Source of the DNA: Progne subis subis
Lineage: Eukaryota > Chordata > Aves > Passeriformes > Hirundinidae
Assembly (NCBI GenBank): GCA_022316685.1
Contig: JAKJHU010000056.1
Location: 1,541,872-1,605,871, forward strand
DNA: 64,000 nucleotides
Direction: 5' to 3'
Shown: positions 1 through 11,611 of the stretch, piece after piece
How positions within the stretch are numbered: position 1 is the stretch's first letter
How the letters are laid out: each line of letters begins with the position of its first letter
Position numbers and translations under genes: made by a program
The notes under the pieces: model-generated
The model's database searches: none
What the model saw: the letters and a program-made list of their open reading frames with translations, nothing else
What the model was told of the DNA's origin: nothing

Positions 1-1591
1 AGGGTCTGGAGGTTTTTCTCTCTGCTCATTGATCTCTGTAGGAATGTGGAGAAGGCCTGGTTCAGAAGATATTCAGCAGAAAGCAGCAAATGGGCCAGGA
101 TCTGCAGAACTATGGCAGGTGGAGAAATGGCAAAACCAGAACTTGAGGCACAGCAAGGTGAGAGAGGAAGGGAAAAGAAAGAGGGCAGCTTGAAAACCCT
201 GGGATTATGAGCTCTTACGCTGCATCCTGCTCTCACGCCATCTCCACCTGCACAGAGCATGGTGTCCTTTGCCTGGGATCCCCACCAGTCCTCCTGGGAG
301 CAGATCTCCTGGTCCACCACTGGCAGCATCACCTCCTGCAGCCTTTCTGCACTGCCACCGCCCGCTACACAAGGGAGGGGACACGAGAAAGGCTGACACC
401 TTGGCCAGGCAGCTCCAGGGGCTGAGGAAAGAAGCTTGATCTTCATGGTGGTCCCCCTGGACACTCCTCCTTCCCCCTTACTCACCACTGACCACTCCCC
501 AGCCAGTAATATAGCAGGGATAGTCGTTGGGCAAAATTTCTCCTTTGGGTGGAAGCGCTCCCAGCTCAACGAATCCGTTGGCACTGGCAGGAGATTCGAG
601 GCGCAGCAGGGCGATGTCAGAGCTGAAACGGGGCACAGGTGAAAGATTCCTCACTGAAAATCCTGGATGAGGCACGGATCACACACCCTCCCTCCCGTTT
701 CATCACTCACACAAGGCTCCAGCCTCTGCGTGGTGATAGGCAAGCGCCTTGCGAATATAATTAATTATTCCTTATAGCTATCACAGGTGACAGGAAAATA
801 AGGGTAATTAAGAGAGAAAAGGCCATGGTACAGACTGATAAAGGGATAACACTGCCCAGAAGTCTCCTACAGGTTTGGGGTGAATTTTGGTGGACCCTGG
901 ATGGACAGGCATGTCTCTGAGGGGGTTTGAGACAGCCCATCAGCATTTTCCTGCTGGTGTTCCTTCATCAGATGCACACAGGCCTGTGACTGCAGGCAAG
1001 CCCCTGAATCCTCTCCACATCCTGGATCCATTTGTTTTTTTCCCAAACTTGGGAAAACAGGCCCATCTTTTCCCCATTTTGGGTAAAACAGGACTGAGGT
1101 CATCCTCATGGACACCATGGGACATCTCGAAGAGAAGAAGCCATTTGGGAAATCTCCTTTGCAGCATCTTCCAGTGCTTCCTGCAACTCCAGCCTCACTG
1201 GGACTGGAACATACACATAAATACTGGTGAGAGAGGATGCTCAGTATTGTTCAACTATCTGACAGTAAAAAATAATTACCCGTTGGCAATGTCATTGGGA
1301 TTCCAGCCCTCATGGATGAAGATTGCATCCACACCAATGTAGTACTCGGTGCCATCCACCTCCAGGAGGTTGTGCTCGCCCAGAGCCACCCGGTAAGATG
1401 CTCCAGGGGGCCTGGAAATGAAGCACAGAGTAATTGGTGCAAAATCTGTTCCCCACTGAGTGCTTTGCAGTGCAATTCCTGCACAACTCTAGCCTTCTGC
1501 AAGCTTTGTCATTCCAAAGCACTTTCCACCAAAGGATTTTCAATACACTGTAGCCAAATTTGCTGTGAGAAGGGCTGGAAGCTGGTGAATT

Positions 1592-1935
1592 TGTGGCTGA
1601 GGGAGCTGGGCATGTTTAGCCTGGAGAAAAGGAGACTCAGAGGGGACCTTGTTGCTCTCTGCAACTACCTGATAAGAGGGTTCTAGCAAGGTGGGAGTGG
1701 GTTTCTTCTCCCAGGTAACAAGTACAGAATGAGAGGAAATGGCCAATGGATATATAATGGGAAAAATTTCTTCACTGAAAGGGTGGTCAGGCCTTGGAAC
1801 AAGCTGTCCAGGACAGGTGTTTAAAAGATGTGCAGATGTGGCACTTGGGGACAGGGTTTAGTCGTGGGCTTGGCAGCGTTGGGTTAATGACTGGACTCAA
1901 TGATTTTAGAGGACTTTTCTAACCTAAATTTTGTT
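1592..1935 (+). repeat. CR1 LINE 3' fragment
   Basis: The stretch matches the remembered avian CR1 3' region from the 'tgtttagcctggagaaaagg' block, through 'ggaaatggcc' and 'aatttcttcactgaaaggg', to 'ggactcaatgattttagagg'. It sits in the intron between elastase exons 3 and 4, antisense to that gene. Confidence 0.85.
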
Positions 1936-2749
1936 TCTAAGTGGTCTTATGAATCATGCTGGCTGCAGTTTGCTGGTGAGGAAGTTGAAGGTGCTGCATC
2001 AGCTACTGCAGTGCTGAGCTTGGTCTTGAACAAGAAGGTTCATTTTCCATTTCTGCACCTTTCTGTGGAGCAGAGTGTGAAGGATCAGCTGGTTACAGTT
2101 TATTTTGAGTGCAGTCACTAAGGGCAGGAGTAATTAAAGGGGAGTGTTGGCTTTCTGGCGTCCCATGGCGTTGACACTTTGTACAGCAGGCCTGAGAGCA
2201 AGCCAGCACCCCTTTTGTTTCATCTTTCCATCTCTGTGCAGGTCTCTCAGGCTGCAAACCCATGAGGAATGCTCACACTCATGCAAATGCACCTCCTCTT
2301 ATGCAAATCAGCAATCAGCTTGATTCCCACTCCCAGGAAGTCAGCGATTAATATGTAAAATCAAGGCTGAAGCCAGCAGAGTTTTCCAGCTCCCCTGATT
2401 AGGTGAGCAGGGAGATGTCCAGCTGTGCAAGGCACCAGTGGGGAGCTCTGAGGAGGAAAAGGGTCTGGCTCCCATCTGCAGAAGGAATGAGGAGCAGAAC
2501 AGGAGTTTTAGCAGTTTTTATCCTACTCACACGCTGAGGCAGTGTGCTGCAGTCATGACCCATTTGCTGCTGATAAGGGTTCCACCACAAATGTGAGTGT
2601 AGTACCTGGGGTCGTTGGGATAGAAGATCTGAAGTGATACCTGGATCAAACAACAACATATTTTATACCCAAGCCATGTCATGCCTCTGCAGAAACAGTG
2701 TGTGTGACTTTGGACAGTGAAAACTGTTATTTTCTCACAGTTTTGGCTT

Positions 2750-2768
2750 TTATATGTGTGTGTGTGTA

Positions 2769-2802
<34 letters not shown>

Positions 2803-2827
2803 ATTTTTTATTATTATTATTATTATT
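2750..2827. repeat. Compound microsatellite (TG)n(TA)n(TTA)n
   Basis: A run of TG dinucleotides passes into TA dinucleotides and then TTA trinucleotides, in the intron between elastase exons 2 and 3. Expected to be length-variable. Confidence 0.9.
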
Positions 2828-2908
2828 TAAGGCTTTTTTCCAAGTATAAGACTCCAGCATTACCTGCCACTTCCAGCTGTTTGGTTGGGTTTCGTGGCCC
2901 CCAATCAC

Positions 2909-2911
2909 TCA
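2909..2911 (-). other. In-frame TGA at the zymogen activation residue
   Basis: With exon 1 (phase 1) joined to the acceptor at 2967, the propeptide frame reads through LQKDVLAG, then TGA, then VIGGHETQ. In the elastase family this codon is Arg (or Lys), the residue after which trypsin cuts to activate the enzyme. A CGA to TGA transition at a CpG would explain it. The change also makes GGGTGAGTG, a good splice-donor match, inside the exon. Confidence 0.85.
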
Positions 2912-3511
2912 CCCTGCCAGCACGTCCTTCTGAAGAGCATCCCTCAGGGGAGTCCCAGAGATTGCCCCTAACACAAAAAAAAAAAGGAAGGAGAGCAGAT
3001 GTCCTATCGATTCCTAAAGAGCAATAGTCCCCAAAGCCAGCCAGGTCTGGAAGATGGAGTGGGTGAGGCTTGCACATGGTTGACACTGTGGTCACTCTCC
3101 AACCTGGAGTGAATTTTTCATCCTCCATGAGTGAAAAAGACCATAATCAGGCTTCAAGATACAAAGCTCTTGTATAAATTGACTCGTTTCCCACACTCCA
3201 ACCCCCTTTTATCCAAACCTACATCCCCTTTGTTTTGGGTTGCAGGTTTTTGCTCCCTCAGAGAACTCCTGAATCTTTCTCATGGAGATAATGCTCCCAC
3301 AATAGAGGAAAACCCTTCCACATTAGGTTTTGCCCTAGCACAGAGACTGCAGAAGAAAGAAAAATTATATGATCTAATCTGCACCACTTAGAGATTGAGA
3401 GCTTCACCCTTTCCCAGCTCAAATAAATTGCAACTTACCCAGGCAACTGAGAAGAACCAGAAACTGAAACATCTTTAATGAAGTGGTCCCATATTTTTTC
3501 CAAGAAAATGT

Positions 3512-3520
3512 CTTTTTATA
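3512..3520 (-). promoter_or_regulatory. TATA box of the elastase-like gene
   Basis: TATAAAAAG reads on the minus strand 40 bp upstream of the start codon at 3472. That places transcription start about 10-20 bp before the ATG, and very short leaders are typical of pancreatic protease genes. The core promoter looks intact although the reading frame is broken. Confidence 0.6.
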
Positions 3521-5789
3521 CTAAAATATCTGAGAAGCCGTGTCTAAATCTGGGATCAATGCAGCTTATCTATACCCATAACTCATTAAACTGATCAAAA
3601 ATGTTCTCTATGTGGAAAAAACCCCATCTGCTCAACGTAGAGCCCAAGGCTACACAAACACCTCCACACGTATGGTTCCCACGGAGCCACGAGGCAGAAA
3701 AATCCTGAGAAATTTAGAATTCTCTCAGATCAAGTCAAAAACAAGGCGGGGCAGACCCAGACTGGAGAGGCCAGCGTGGGTGCACACGTTGTATTATTAT
3801 GCACATGTTGTGTTATCTCTCTTGTAAGAGATTTATTTGCCAGTCCAGCTTTCTGCTGCTTCATGAGCTGATCTTTGTCAAATGGATAAACAAAACGACA
3901 GCTCTTTTTATATTCCCATTAACTGCAGTCCCTTGTATTTTGTGCTTGTGGAACGTCATGATTTGTATCCATGTAATGGTTAAAGGGGCAATCAGGGAAA
4001 ATAGTAGATGCATAATTTCTTCAGTTAAATATAGATATAGATATAGATAATATAAATGTATACATAGAAATATATAAATATAAACACAGCCCTGCTTTTT
4101 TGTTTCCAGAGAGGAAGGAAACAAGAAATTCCTGCAGCTGATGGAAATCCAGAGACTGGCTTCCATGGTCAGGGGAAATCCCCTTGGGACACACAGGCCA
4201 TCAATGGGTAGGAAGTAAAGCTCACCTTGAACTGCAGTCTGAGGACAGCTATCAAGTTAAATAAAAAGGGAGAGTTAAGGAAATGAACTGGAGAAGACAG
4301 CAAGGGTCACCTAGCCAGGTGTGCTAATGGGATCCACTCTCCGTGGAGTGCATGATCCAAGACCTTTCCTATATAATCCCTACAGTTCTCTTTCACAAAT
4401 CATTTTCATTTTAGCGGGAGCCACAAAAAGTTCAGTGTGATGTTTCATCACTGAGACCCTCTTTTAATCCTTGAGCATGTTTTCCCCCTTACATCACAGA
4501 TCATTTTTAGCTCCCAGGTATTCTTGGTAGGAGGTCAGAAAGCGGCCTCCTACCCAAGCAGTCTCTTCCCTTGTCTTCACTGAATTCATCATCCCTGTTA
4601 GCCCTGGCCAGCTCTCTCATTTCCTACCACTAATTTATTTTCCCAAAGGTTTTATGTGTCCCCTACATACAGCCATGTTTAAGAGTGCAGTTGTTTATTC
4701 TCATTTTGGACATCAGGCATTTATCTTGAGCAGTTGTTTGTCCATGATCTGTCCTCCACAGCCAAGCACATGCCATCATCACTGTGGCTTTGATGCTGGG
4801 CTGAGTTGTAATGCCCAAAGGAGAAATAAATTACACTGGGGATGATGAATTACAGCTGTTTTCAGAATTCCTCCACTCCAGGCATTGTTTCAGCGCAGAG
4901 CTCTTGAGAGATGTCTGCATTTCCCCCTGGGACCCACGAGGATCATCGCGTCCAACTCCAACACCACAAAACCAACTCAAGCAGCCCTGTTTGTGTCCAT
5001 ATGGCAAAACCCTCTTATCTCTGAAACAGAAAGCTCTCATCCCTGTCACCTACGGGCCCTTGTCCATACTGACTTTCCAAACCATGTGCAAAAGTTGCGA
5101 TGAGGAGCAACTGGTGCTGGTGCAGTGTTATGCCACAGTGTGTCGACAGTTTTCCGTCCAGAAAAAGCAGAATATCTGATTTGGTGCTCTAGCACTCTTT
5201 AGCTAATTGGACCTCTGGCATTGTTTTAATAATTAGTGATCTAACACTCTTTAATTAATATACAGCCTTTTGTTCTCATTCACAGAGCATCAGGATTAAA
5301 TATTTTGATGACACAAGCTTTTTCTAGGTGAGCAGGATATTTTAGGAGTGATAGGAAGCATAAGGGGGATGTGGGGGATCGAAGGATCTTGGGGAAAAAA
5401 TTTCAGAACTGTACAAATAAGGATATTTGGGTGGACTTGAAGAGATCCAGTGCCAGTTATAGAGCACAGAAAAGAGGATGAACTCATCTTATAGGGAGAC
5501 TTTGAAGCACAAACTGAATTCCAGACATACAAATATATATATACAAGATCAAGGGCTTTCTAGTTCACAGTGGATAACAAGTAAAAGGGAAAGGGATAAA
5601 CAAACCACAGGGACACAGATCTGGCAGACAAGGGATGAACAGGGTGGGAATGAGGAACAAGTGTCTAGACCAGCACTGATGGGCCACAGAGGAACTAACT
5701 ACAGGCTGAGCTTTGGAGGGAGCTAATTGGGAATGTGCAACTGATTGGAAGGGAATAAGAAGGTGAAGTTGAGGATTTGGGGTACTCAA
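3521..5789. other. Intergenic, no gene recognised
   Basis: No exon-like coding segment with family similarity was found on either strand. The stretch holds a short TAGATA-type repeat near 4027-4050, a possible antisense CR1 scrap near 4925-4980 (the 'gaggatcatcgcgtccaactcc' block, one or two differences from CR1), and AT-rich unique DNA. Confidence 0.5.
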
Positions 5790-5875
5790 GGGGACTGTGC
5801 AGGACAAGTGGTTGGACTTTATGATCTTAGAGGTCTTTTCCAACCTTAATGATTCCGTGATTCTGTGAGTTGGAG
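5790..5875 (+). repeat. CR1 LINE 3' end fragment
   Basis: Carries the CR1 terminus: a 'gttggactttatgatcttag' block, 'aggtcttttccaacctta', and the terminal 8-bp repeat-like 'attccgtgattctgtg'. Confidence 0.8.
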
Positions 5876-6377
5876 GCAAGGAGGAGATCACAGGTATGAG
5901 GGCCTGGTGTTCCCACTGGGGGCACACCAGACTGGGTTCCAGCAGCTGGGCAGGAGGAATCCCAGGTTCTGGGGGCTGCTGGAGATGTTAGGTCTTATAT
6001 AATGCTCCAAACACAGACTAGTGCATATGGCAAGGTTACTGGTTTTATTGAAAGCCTTTCTGCACCATCTGGGGAGGTGATGGATTCAGGACTGCTTGGG
6101 CATGTGTTCTACTCAGAGAGTAAACCACTGCACAAGGCTCAGTGAGTGGGGACATGAGTAACTACTAACACCCCACTTTTTTATCATCAACAGCATCTGA
6201 CAACACCCAGTTTACTTTTGCTAACTGTTTGAGCTGAATTCTGGCCTTGGAACTCTCTTTTAAGTGTCACACAGACCTGGGTCACAGTCAAAATAATTTG
6301 AATGTTTTCCTTCCAAGAAAAGAGCAGCTTAGAGCACTTTCCAGCACCTAAAGGAGCTACAAGTGATCTGGAGAGGG

Positions 6378-6520
6378 ACTTCTGACAAGGTCATGGAGTG
6401 TTGAGACCAGAGGAAATGGGAAATGAGACCAGAGGGGAGGTTTGGATTTGATATTTATGGAGAAATTCTTCCCCATGAGGGTGGTGGGGCAGTGGCACAG
6501 CTGTGCACCTGGATGCCTAC
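6378..6520 (+). repeat. CR1 LINE fragment
   Basis: Similar to the CR1 segment beginning 'ttctgacaagg.catggagtg' and running to 'gaaattcttccccatgaggg' and 'tggggcagtggcacag'. Diverged and without the terminal repeat. Confidence 0.65.
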
Positions 6521-9254
6521 AGATAGAATCTCATAAAAATGAATTTATATATTAAATATAAAATCTATATATTAAATCTTTATATTACAGCAACATATTA
6601 TTGACAAACTAGATGGAATTGATGAATCAAGCCTTCTTATCATTAAACCCCCCATAAAAGCTTTTCAGCTTGTCTGTGTGCAGGAGATGCAAAAAGAAAA
6701 CCATCTCCCCTGGTAGAGGCAATGATACAATTTTCAAGAATAACATTTTACAGCTGGGTGCTGTATGAAGAATTAGGATGGTTAGGCTGTTAATTATCCA
6801 AAACACTGCTCATCAAATCAAGGTCAAAGAGCTCCTCTAAGCAGCAAACCTTGCTACCTGCTTTAATATGTTTAATGATTGATGATTAATTTTGAGCATT
6901 CATAAAGCTCCATTAAAATCATTAACTGTTCATTTGCAGCTTGTAATGAAATGTTTTGTTGGGTCAGACCAAAGTGCTCAGTTAGATGTAATTTCACACT
7001 CTTATTTCTCAATATCGATTTGATTACATTGAAAAATCTAAAGAGAGGAGCAAAATATCAATAATTCAAATTATTTAAGCACCACAGAGAACTGGAAGAA
7101 ATTCCTTGAGAATAATGTCTTATTTGTTTACTTCTAATCGCAGAGTAGCTTGATCTTGCTCCAAATTCTGCAGAACCTTCAGTCTATAACTCAATCTCCC
7201 ATTTCAGTATTTAAGTAGCCATTGCACTAGAAAGCAGTTTACTGAAATCCACAGTTTTCATAACTCTTAAGAGCTGTGGGTGTGATTTTTCTACAAGCAA
7301 ATAAATTGTATGCTTTAGAAAAATTAGTCTGTGGAAGATTATAACTCCACTGAAATTAAAGGAAAAGTTTAGTATTTATGACATCAGAATCTCGCCCACT
7401 GTGCTTACTGGGAAAGTTCACTTTGACCTTAAGTAAAGAGGAAAAATTACAAGATAAACAGCTTACATTCTGTCTCTGAGTCCTTACTCAACATGGAAAA
7501 AGTAGTAAAAACATTCATATATAGTATTTCAATATGCTTTTTGCCTTAAGTGAAAAAGAAAATGTTATTCACTGTGAAGAAAAAAGGTGGAAAAGCAAAT
7601 CAGGAGGTTATGTGCAATTTTGTAACAGGAAGAATGTGCATGAAAAGATCTAAAGACTATTTAAACTATTTTTTTCAATTTCTACAAGTAGACTGAGAGC
7701 TATTTTTACATATTTTCTGCCTGTAGTAGCCATTACATTGAATCCTGTAATGTCTTTAGATGATTTCAGCCCTCTTGCAAACAAGGACAAAACTCCTTTA
7801 ATCACTTTTCTGCTGCTCTTACAGCTTGTTGCCCCTCTTCCTTCTATTTATCTCAATTACAACAACATTAAATTCTCACTGACATTTCCCAGTTTCTCAG
7901 ATAGATAGTGACTAATATAAAGCAAAATGAAGTTTTTCTCTATAAATCCTGTCTGTCCCCATATGTAAACAGGGTGGTTATGCATTTAGTTTTCTAATTA
8001 TCTCATAAATCACACCTTGCCTCAGACTGGAAATTCATCACCTTAAACTGCTACAACCTGCACACCCGCTCTATAGCTGATGCCATCCTAGCCTTGCAGT
8101 GTGGAGGTTCTTAGAAGTGCTGCAATTTAATTTATTTTTTAAAATGAAAAGATGTTAAAAAAATAGAATGTCTAGAAATTAATATTCTGTATCTAAGTGG
8201 GTTGTCAGAATGTACATTTGTGCTTTTCCCGCATGTGTATTCATGCACTCATGACTGACAATCTTTTATCTCAGTTGTATGCTCAGGGAATAGCATCAAG
8301 GCACATGTTTCTTATCTTCCCTCCTTTCTTCTTTCTGACATCACTCATCCTGGTGTAAAAAAGAAAGGCACACATGTTGCCATACCAGTTCTTCTCCAGA
8401 ATTTCTGGAAGAAGAAGACCACTTGTGGCCTCAAAGCAATGGACAGATGCAGGGATATACACATAAAAACATATCTGAAAGAACAGGATTTCAGCCAGTG
8501 TCAGGAGGCTCAACATGAAAAAGGCTTAGTGCTTCCACGTGTGGGTGTGTGGATGTGTGGGTGTGTGGATGTGGCTCAGTTTTCTCTGGTTAGTATAGTT
8601 TTAGCTGCAGTTTCACTGTGTTTGCAGTGCCACATGTTCCAGCCAAACCAACAAGAGCCCCTGAGAAGAGAGCAGCTGAAGAACACGTGTACCCGGATGC
8701 ACAGCAAAGTTATTTTTGCCTAAGGATCAGGATTTCCCTTGCTGGGAAGTCACAGGTGTGCTCTCATCCAGAAGGAAAACCAACACCAGCACATTAAACA
8801 GAGCCAGGGATGGCCCTCCTGGCCTGAAACGAGTACAAGAAGGGCTGGAAGGAAGGACAGGGCTCTTGGACTCACTGGGAACCTCCAAACCAGAAGGAAA
8901 TCCTTGGCCAGACTAGGACCAGTCGAATCCTTGCTGGCAAACTCCACTTGGCAAGGGTTGTGTGTGCACCAGCAGGTGCTGCAGCCCTGCCCTCCCAGCC
9001 CTGGGCACCCAGCTGTCTGTGCTCAGGGCCAGCTCTGATACAGCAGAGCTCAGAGCTTGGGTCAGACTGCTGTGGAAACTGCTCCACTGAAGGAAATGCT
9101 AAATGAGAAGGAAAAGCGATGCCTTAAGTTTTATCTTTCACATTTTTCAGATTCTGCGCTGCCCAGGGGTGCCTGGTCTGAGCTCACATTCAATGTCACT
9201 CAGCTCTCTGCACAGAGTGGGTAGACAGAACAAATCCTTTTCCTGTGCAGACCC
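6521..9254. other. Intergenic AT-rich stretch, no gene recognised
   Basis: Unique-looking DNA with several TAAT-rich blocks (for example 6850-6960) that could bind homeodomain factors. A two-copy 16-bp GTGTGG-type tandem repeat lies at 8539-8570. No coding exon is recognisable; short open frames here lack splice logic or family similarity. Confidence 0.5.
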
Positions 9255-9262
9255 AAAAGCAC

Positions 9263-9543
9263 AAACAATGGTGACTGAAGGGAGGAACAAGAAGGATGGG
9301 ACTTCATAACCTAGAGCTGTAATTGGACAATTAAACCCCAATATGCAAATGGACCAAAACTTATAAAAGTGTGAGACCTTGTGACCGGTCAGTCATTTTG
9401 TGACCATTTTGGGTCCACCTTAGGTGTAGACCCAGCCAGGCTCTTGTCCTGCCCAAGGTGTATCCTTTAAGGCCTTTTAGTAAATACCTACTTTTTCTTA
9501 GCTCTGTCCAGTCTCTGTCCCAGGTCAGCCTTCCCAAGGCATC
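9263..9543 (+). mobile_element. Probable solo LTR of an endogenous retrovirus
   Basis: The layout is LTR-like: a U3-type segment with an octamer-like ATGCAAAT at 9344-9351, a TATA box (TTATAAAAG) near 9360, then a promoter-proximal region containing the block 'gtgaccggtcagtcattttg' that recurs in avian LTRs, ending near 'aaggcatc'. An exact 8-bp direct repeat AAAAGCAC flanks it at 9255-9262 and 9544-9551; eight bases is longer than usual for a retroviral target duplication, so the ends are tentative. No internal viral genes are present. Confidence 0.55.
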
Positions 9544-9551
9544 AAAAGCAC

Positions 9552-10938
9552 CTGAGAAGCCTCATCTGGGGCTGTACCCTGGGAGAGCTGCTCCAGTCCT
9601 TCCATTTGGTCCTGCTTGAGCTGTGTTGTTTAGGATGAAGTTCCACATCCTTTCTTCCCTCACTCCCCATTTCACGGCCATCACTTTAAATCAGCACTTT
9701 TTACTGCTGTGTTGGGAGCTCTTGGAAAATGAGTTCCTTGCTGTTGAACTTGATGGTAAGTGCTTGCTGGCAAAGAAGATGGGAAACTTGCAGTATGTTA
9801 TCTGTTAATGTCACAGCAGTGGGATTACCTGTTACTGTCTGGGTTGATGGATTTTCTCTATGTAGGCCCTTGGGATATTCGCAGACACGATAAACTTTGA
9901 GCTTTCAGATCACTGGGATGAACCTTCCTACCAGGCAAAGAGGCAAACATGATTGTTAACTAGAGTGGCAAAGATAATATGAAAGGCATCCTGATACATC
10001 CTTTCTCCATGTTTGCCATGGAGAAATAAAAGGCCAGGACTCTGTACAAGGAGGGATATTCATGCTGATGAACTGGTGAAGTGCTCAGGAGAGCTGGTGC
10101 GCTGACCAACTCCATGCTCAGCATTTTCAGGATCACCAATCCCAAACCAAAGATTTAATCCAGAGGTTTAGCTGGCTCCAAGGGAACTTTTCCACACGTA
10201 TTTTCAGACTCAGAACTCTTTCTGCTCCAAGAACTAAACAAGCCCAAGGCTTGGCATTTCTTTCTGCTGCCCAAGCCCAAGGCTTGGCATTTCTTTCTGT
10301 GTTGTGAAACTGCATGGTTCCTGGTGTGGTTTTGCCCTATGTCAGCCACCACAGTCCCAGGCAATTCTTGGTCACATTTTAGTGTACAATATGGGCTAGG
10401 AATGATTCCAGTGGGCAACTGGGTTGCACACAACTCTTGTTTAGAGATAAAAGAATTTAACCACGTGGATGTGAGACGTATCTTGCCTGCTGGACTCAGG
10501 AATAAAAAATGTGTGCCACCCATTTCGTTACTCATAGACTCAGAATGATTTTCTTTTCATCAGCTGAAACCCTGTTCAGATGCCTCCTTTGTAAGCCTGA
10601 TTCTGGTGCAAAGTGTTGCAATTAATCTTTTCACCCTCAAACGTGTGATGAGCAATATTACTTTTTTAAAAAGTCTGGATCCTGCAAAGCAGTTGAGCAA
10701 CAGAGTTCTCTACTGATGGCCCTGATTCTGACCCATGGTAAACAACGTAATTCAACCTGACTGACACCAGAAGACAGTAAACCAATATCCTGATGAGGAT
10801 TTTCATTGGCAAACTTTAATAACAGTGTTTGAATTACTGTGTTCAAGTTCCTCAAACCCTCAGTGGTTTCCCAGCCTCCTCTGTTCTTTCATAGTAGCAA
10901 ATAGCTATTAGGAATTCTGCCCTTGAAATATTTTTAGA
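9552..10938. other. Intergenic, no gene recognised
   Basis: No coding exon seen. Contains the tandem duplication at 10240-10299, described separately. Confidence 0.5.
10240..10299. repeat. Tandem duplication, 33-bp period
   Basis: Two identical 27-bp copies start at 10240 and 10273, separated by 6 bp. Each contains the small palindrome AAGCCCAAGGCTT. Confidence 0.9.
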
Positions 10939-10943
10939 TGGGT

Positions 10944-11606
10944 GTAATAAATACGATGGACCAAATTCTAGAAATCAAAATTTAGAATTTTATTGGGAGA
11001 CAAAATGACAGTCTCTGATAGCCACAATTAAAAGGACAGCGTCGAGCCCGGGATCGGCGCTGGGTGAATGCGGTAACACACTTTGCCAGTATGTCACCCC
11101 CCAGGTTCACATTTCTGGCTTGGAGCTGTCTCTTTTTATACACTGGATCGCTGAGAGAAAATCGGGCCTTCCGAGGCAGCCTCATTAGATATTCATGTTC
11201 GGGTTCTGGTGTTTGAATGGATTTGCTCGGGAAGACAATGTCCTTGACTGTCGTGTCCAGGTGCTGTGTAGAGATGTTAATGTCGGGAGGAGACGGATGA
11301 GATATCGATCTGATGTAATCATTTGGTTCTCCGGGTTCTCCATCTCCCTTTTCCGTTGTCTATGTTCTCCTTTTAACGATTCCCGGCAGAGGTATCCTCG
11401 TGTCCTTGTTCGTGTAATTCTTAGCATAGTTTCTCGTGTCCCTCCTGTGTAATCTCTGGCAAAGGAAATTCCTTGTACCCCTCTCCGTGCAGCTTTCGTC
11501 TCAGTTAACCCATAGTATATTTGAATAGAAATAAAACTTATATTTATAGGGGGTGAATTACATCTTATATCTTTTAACATGAATTAACTTTAGGACATAT
11601 ATCACA
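10944..11606 (-). mobile_element. Solo LTR with 5-bp target duplication
   Basis: The element starts TG and ends CA on either strand. It is flanked by the exact direct repeat ATGGG (10939-10943 and 11607-11611). On the minus strand there is a TATA box (TATAAAAAG, 11132-11140) and 138 bp further on a poly(A) signal AATAAA (10989-10994), giving a U3-R-U5 order. It is 663 bp long and, unlike its surroundings, still rich in CpG, which suggests a fairly recent insertion. A 5-bp duplication points to an ERVL/ERV3-type element. There are no internal genes, so it is what remains after LTR-LTR recombination. Confidence 0.8.
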
Positions 11607-11611
11607 ATGGG

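Larger units (their letters stand above)
219..3472 (-). pseudogene. Elastase-like serine protease gene, exons 1-6 (3' end off window), premature stop in exon 2
   Basis: Chymotrypsin-fold elastase; family members are secreted pancreatic zymogens that cut proteins after small residues. Exons, in order on the minus strand: 3439-3472, 2864-2967, 2531-2640, 1280-1411, 486-622, 219-364. All have GT/AG borders and compatible phases, giving 221 codons of the usual 265-270. Exon 1 encodes a signal peptide (MFQFLVLLSCLG). Exon 2 ends with the mature N-terminus VIGGHETQPNSWKWQ. Exon 3 carries [10 protein letters not shown] and the catalytic His in TAAHC. Exon 4 has [18 protein letters not shown]. Exon 5 has the catalytic Asp in SDIALLRL, then CYITGWG. 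Exon 6 ends DTMLCAGGDGVRAGCS, just before the expected GDSGGP with the catalytic Ser, which lies beyond position 1. An in-frame TGA at 2909-2911 replaces the activation Arg, so I call it a probable young pseudogene; no other break is visible. The absence of a propeptide Cys is most like CELA1, but the exact orthologue is uncertain. Confidence 0.85.

Noticed and set aside
8800..9240. A possible extra exon cluster with several overlapping frames
   Set aside because: No consistent acceptor/donor phase and no similarity to any family I recognise.
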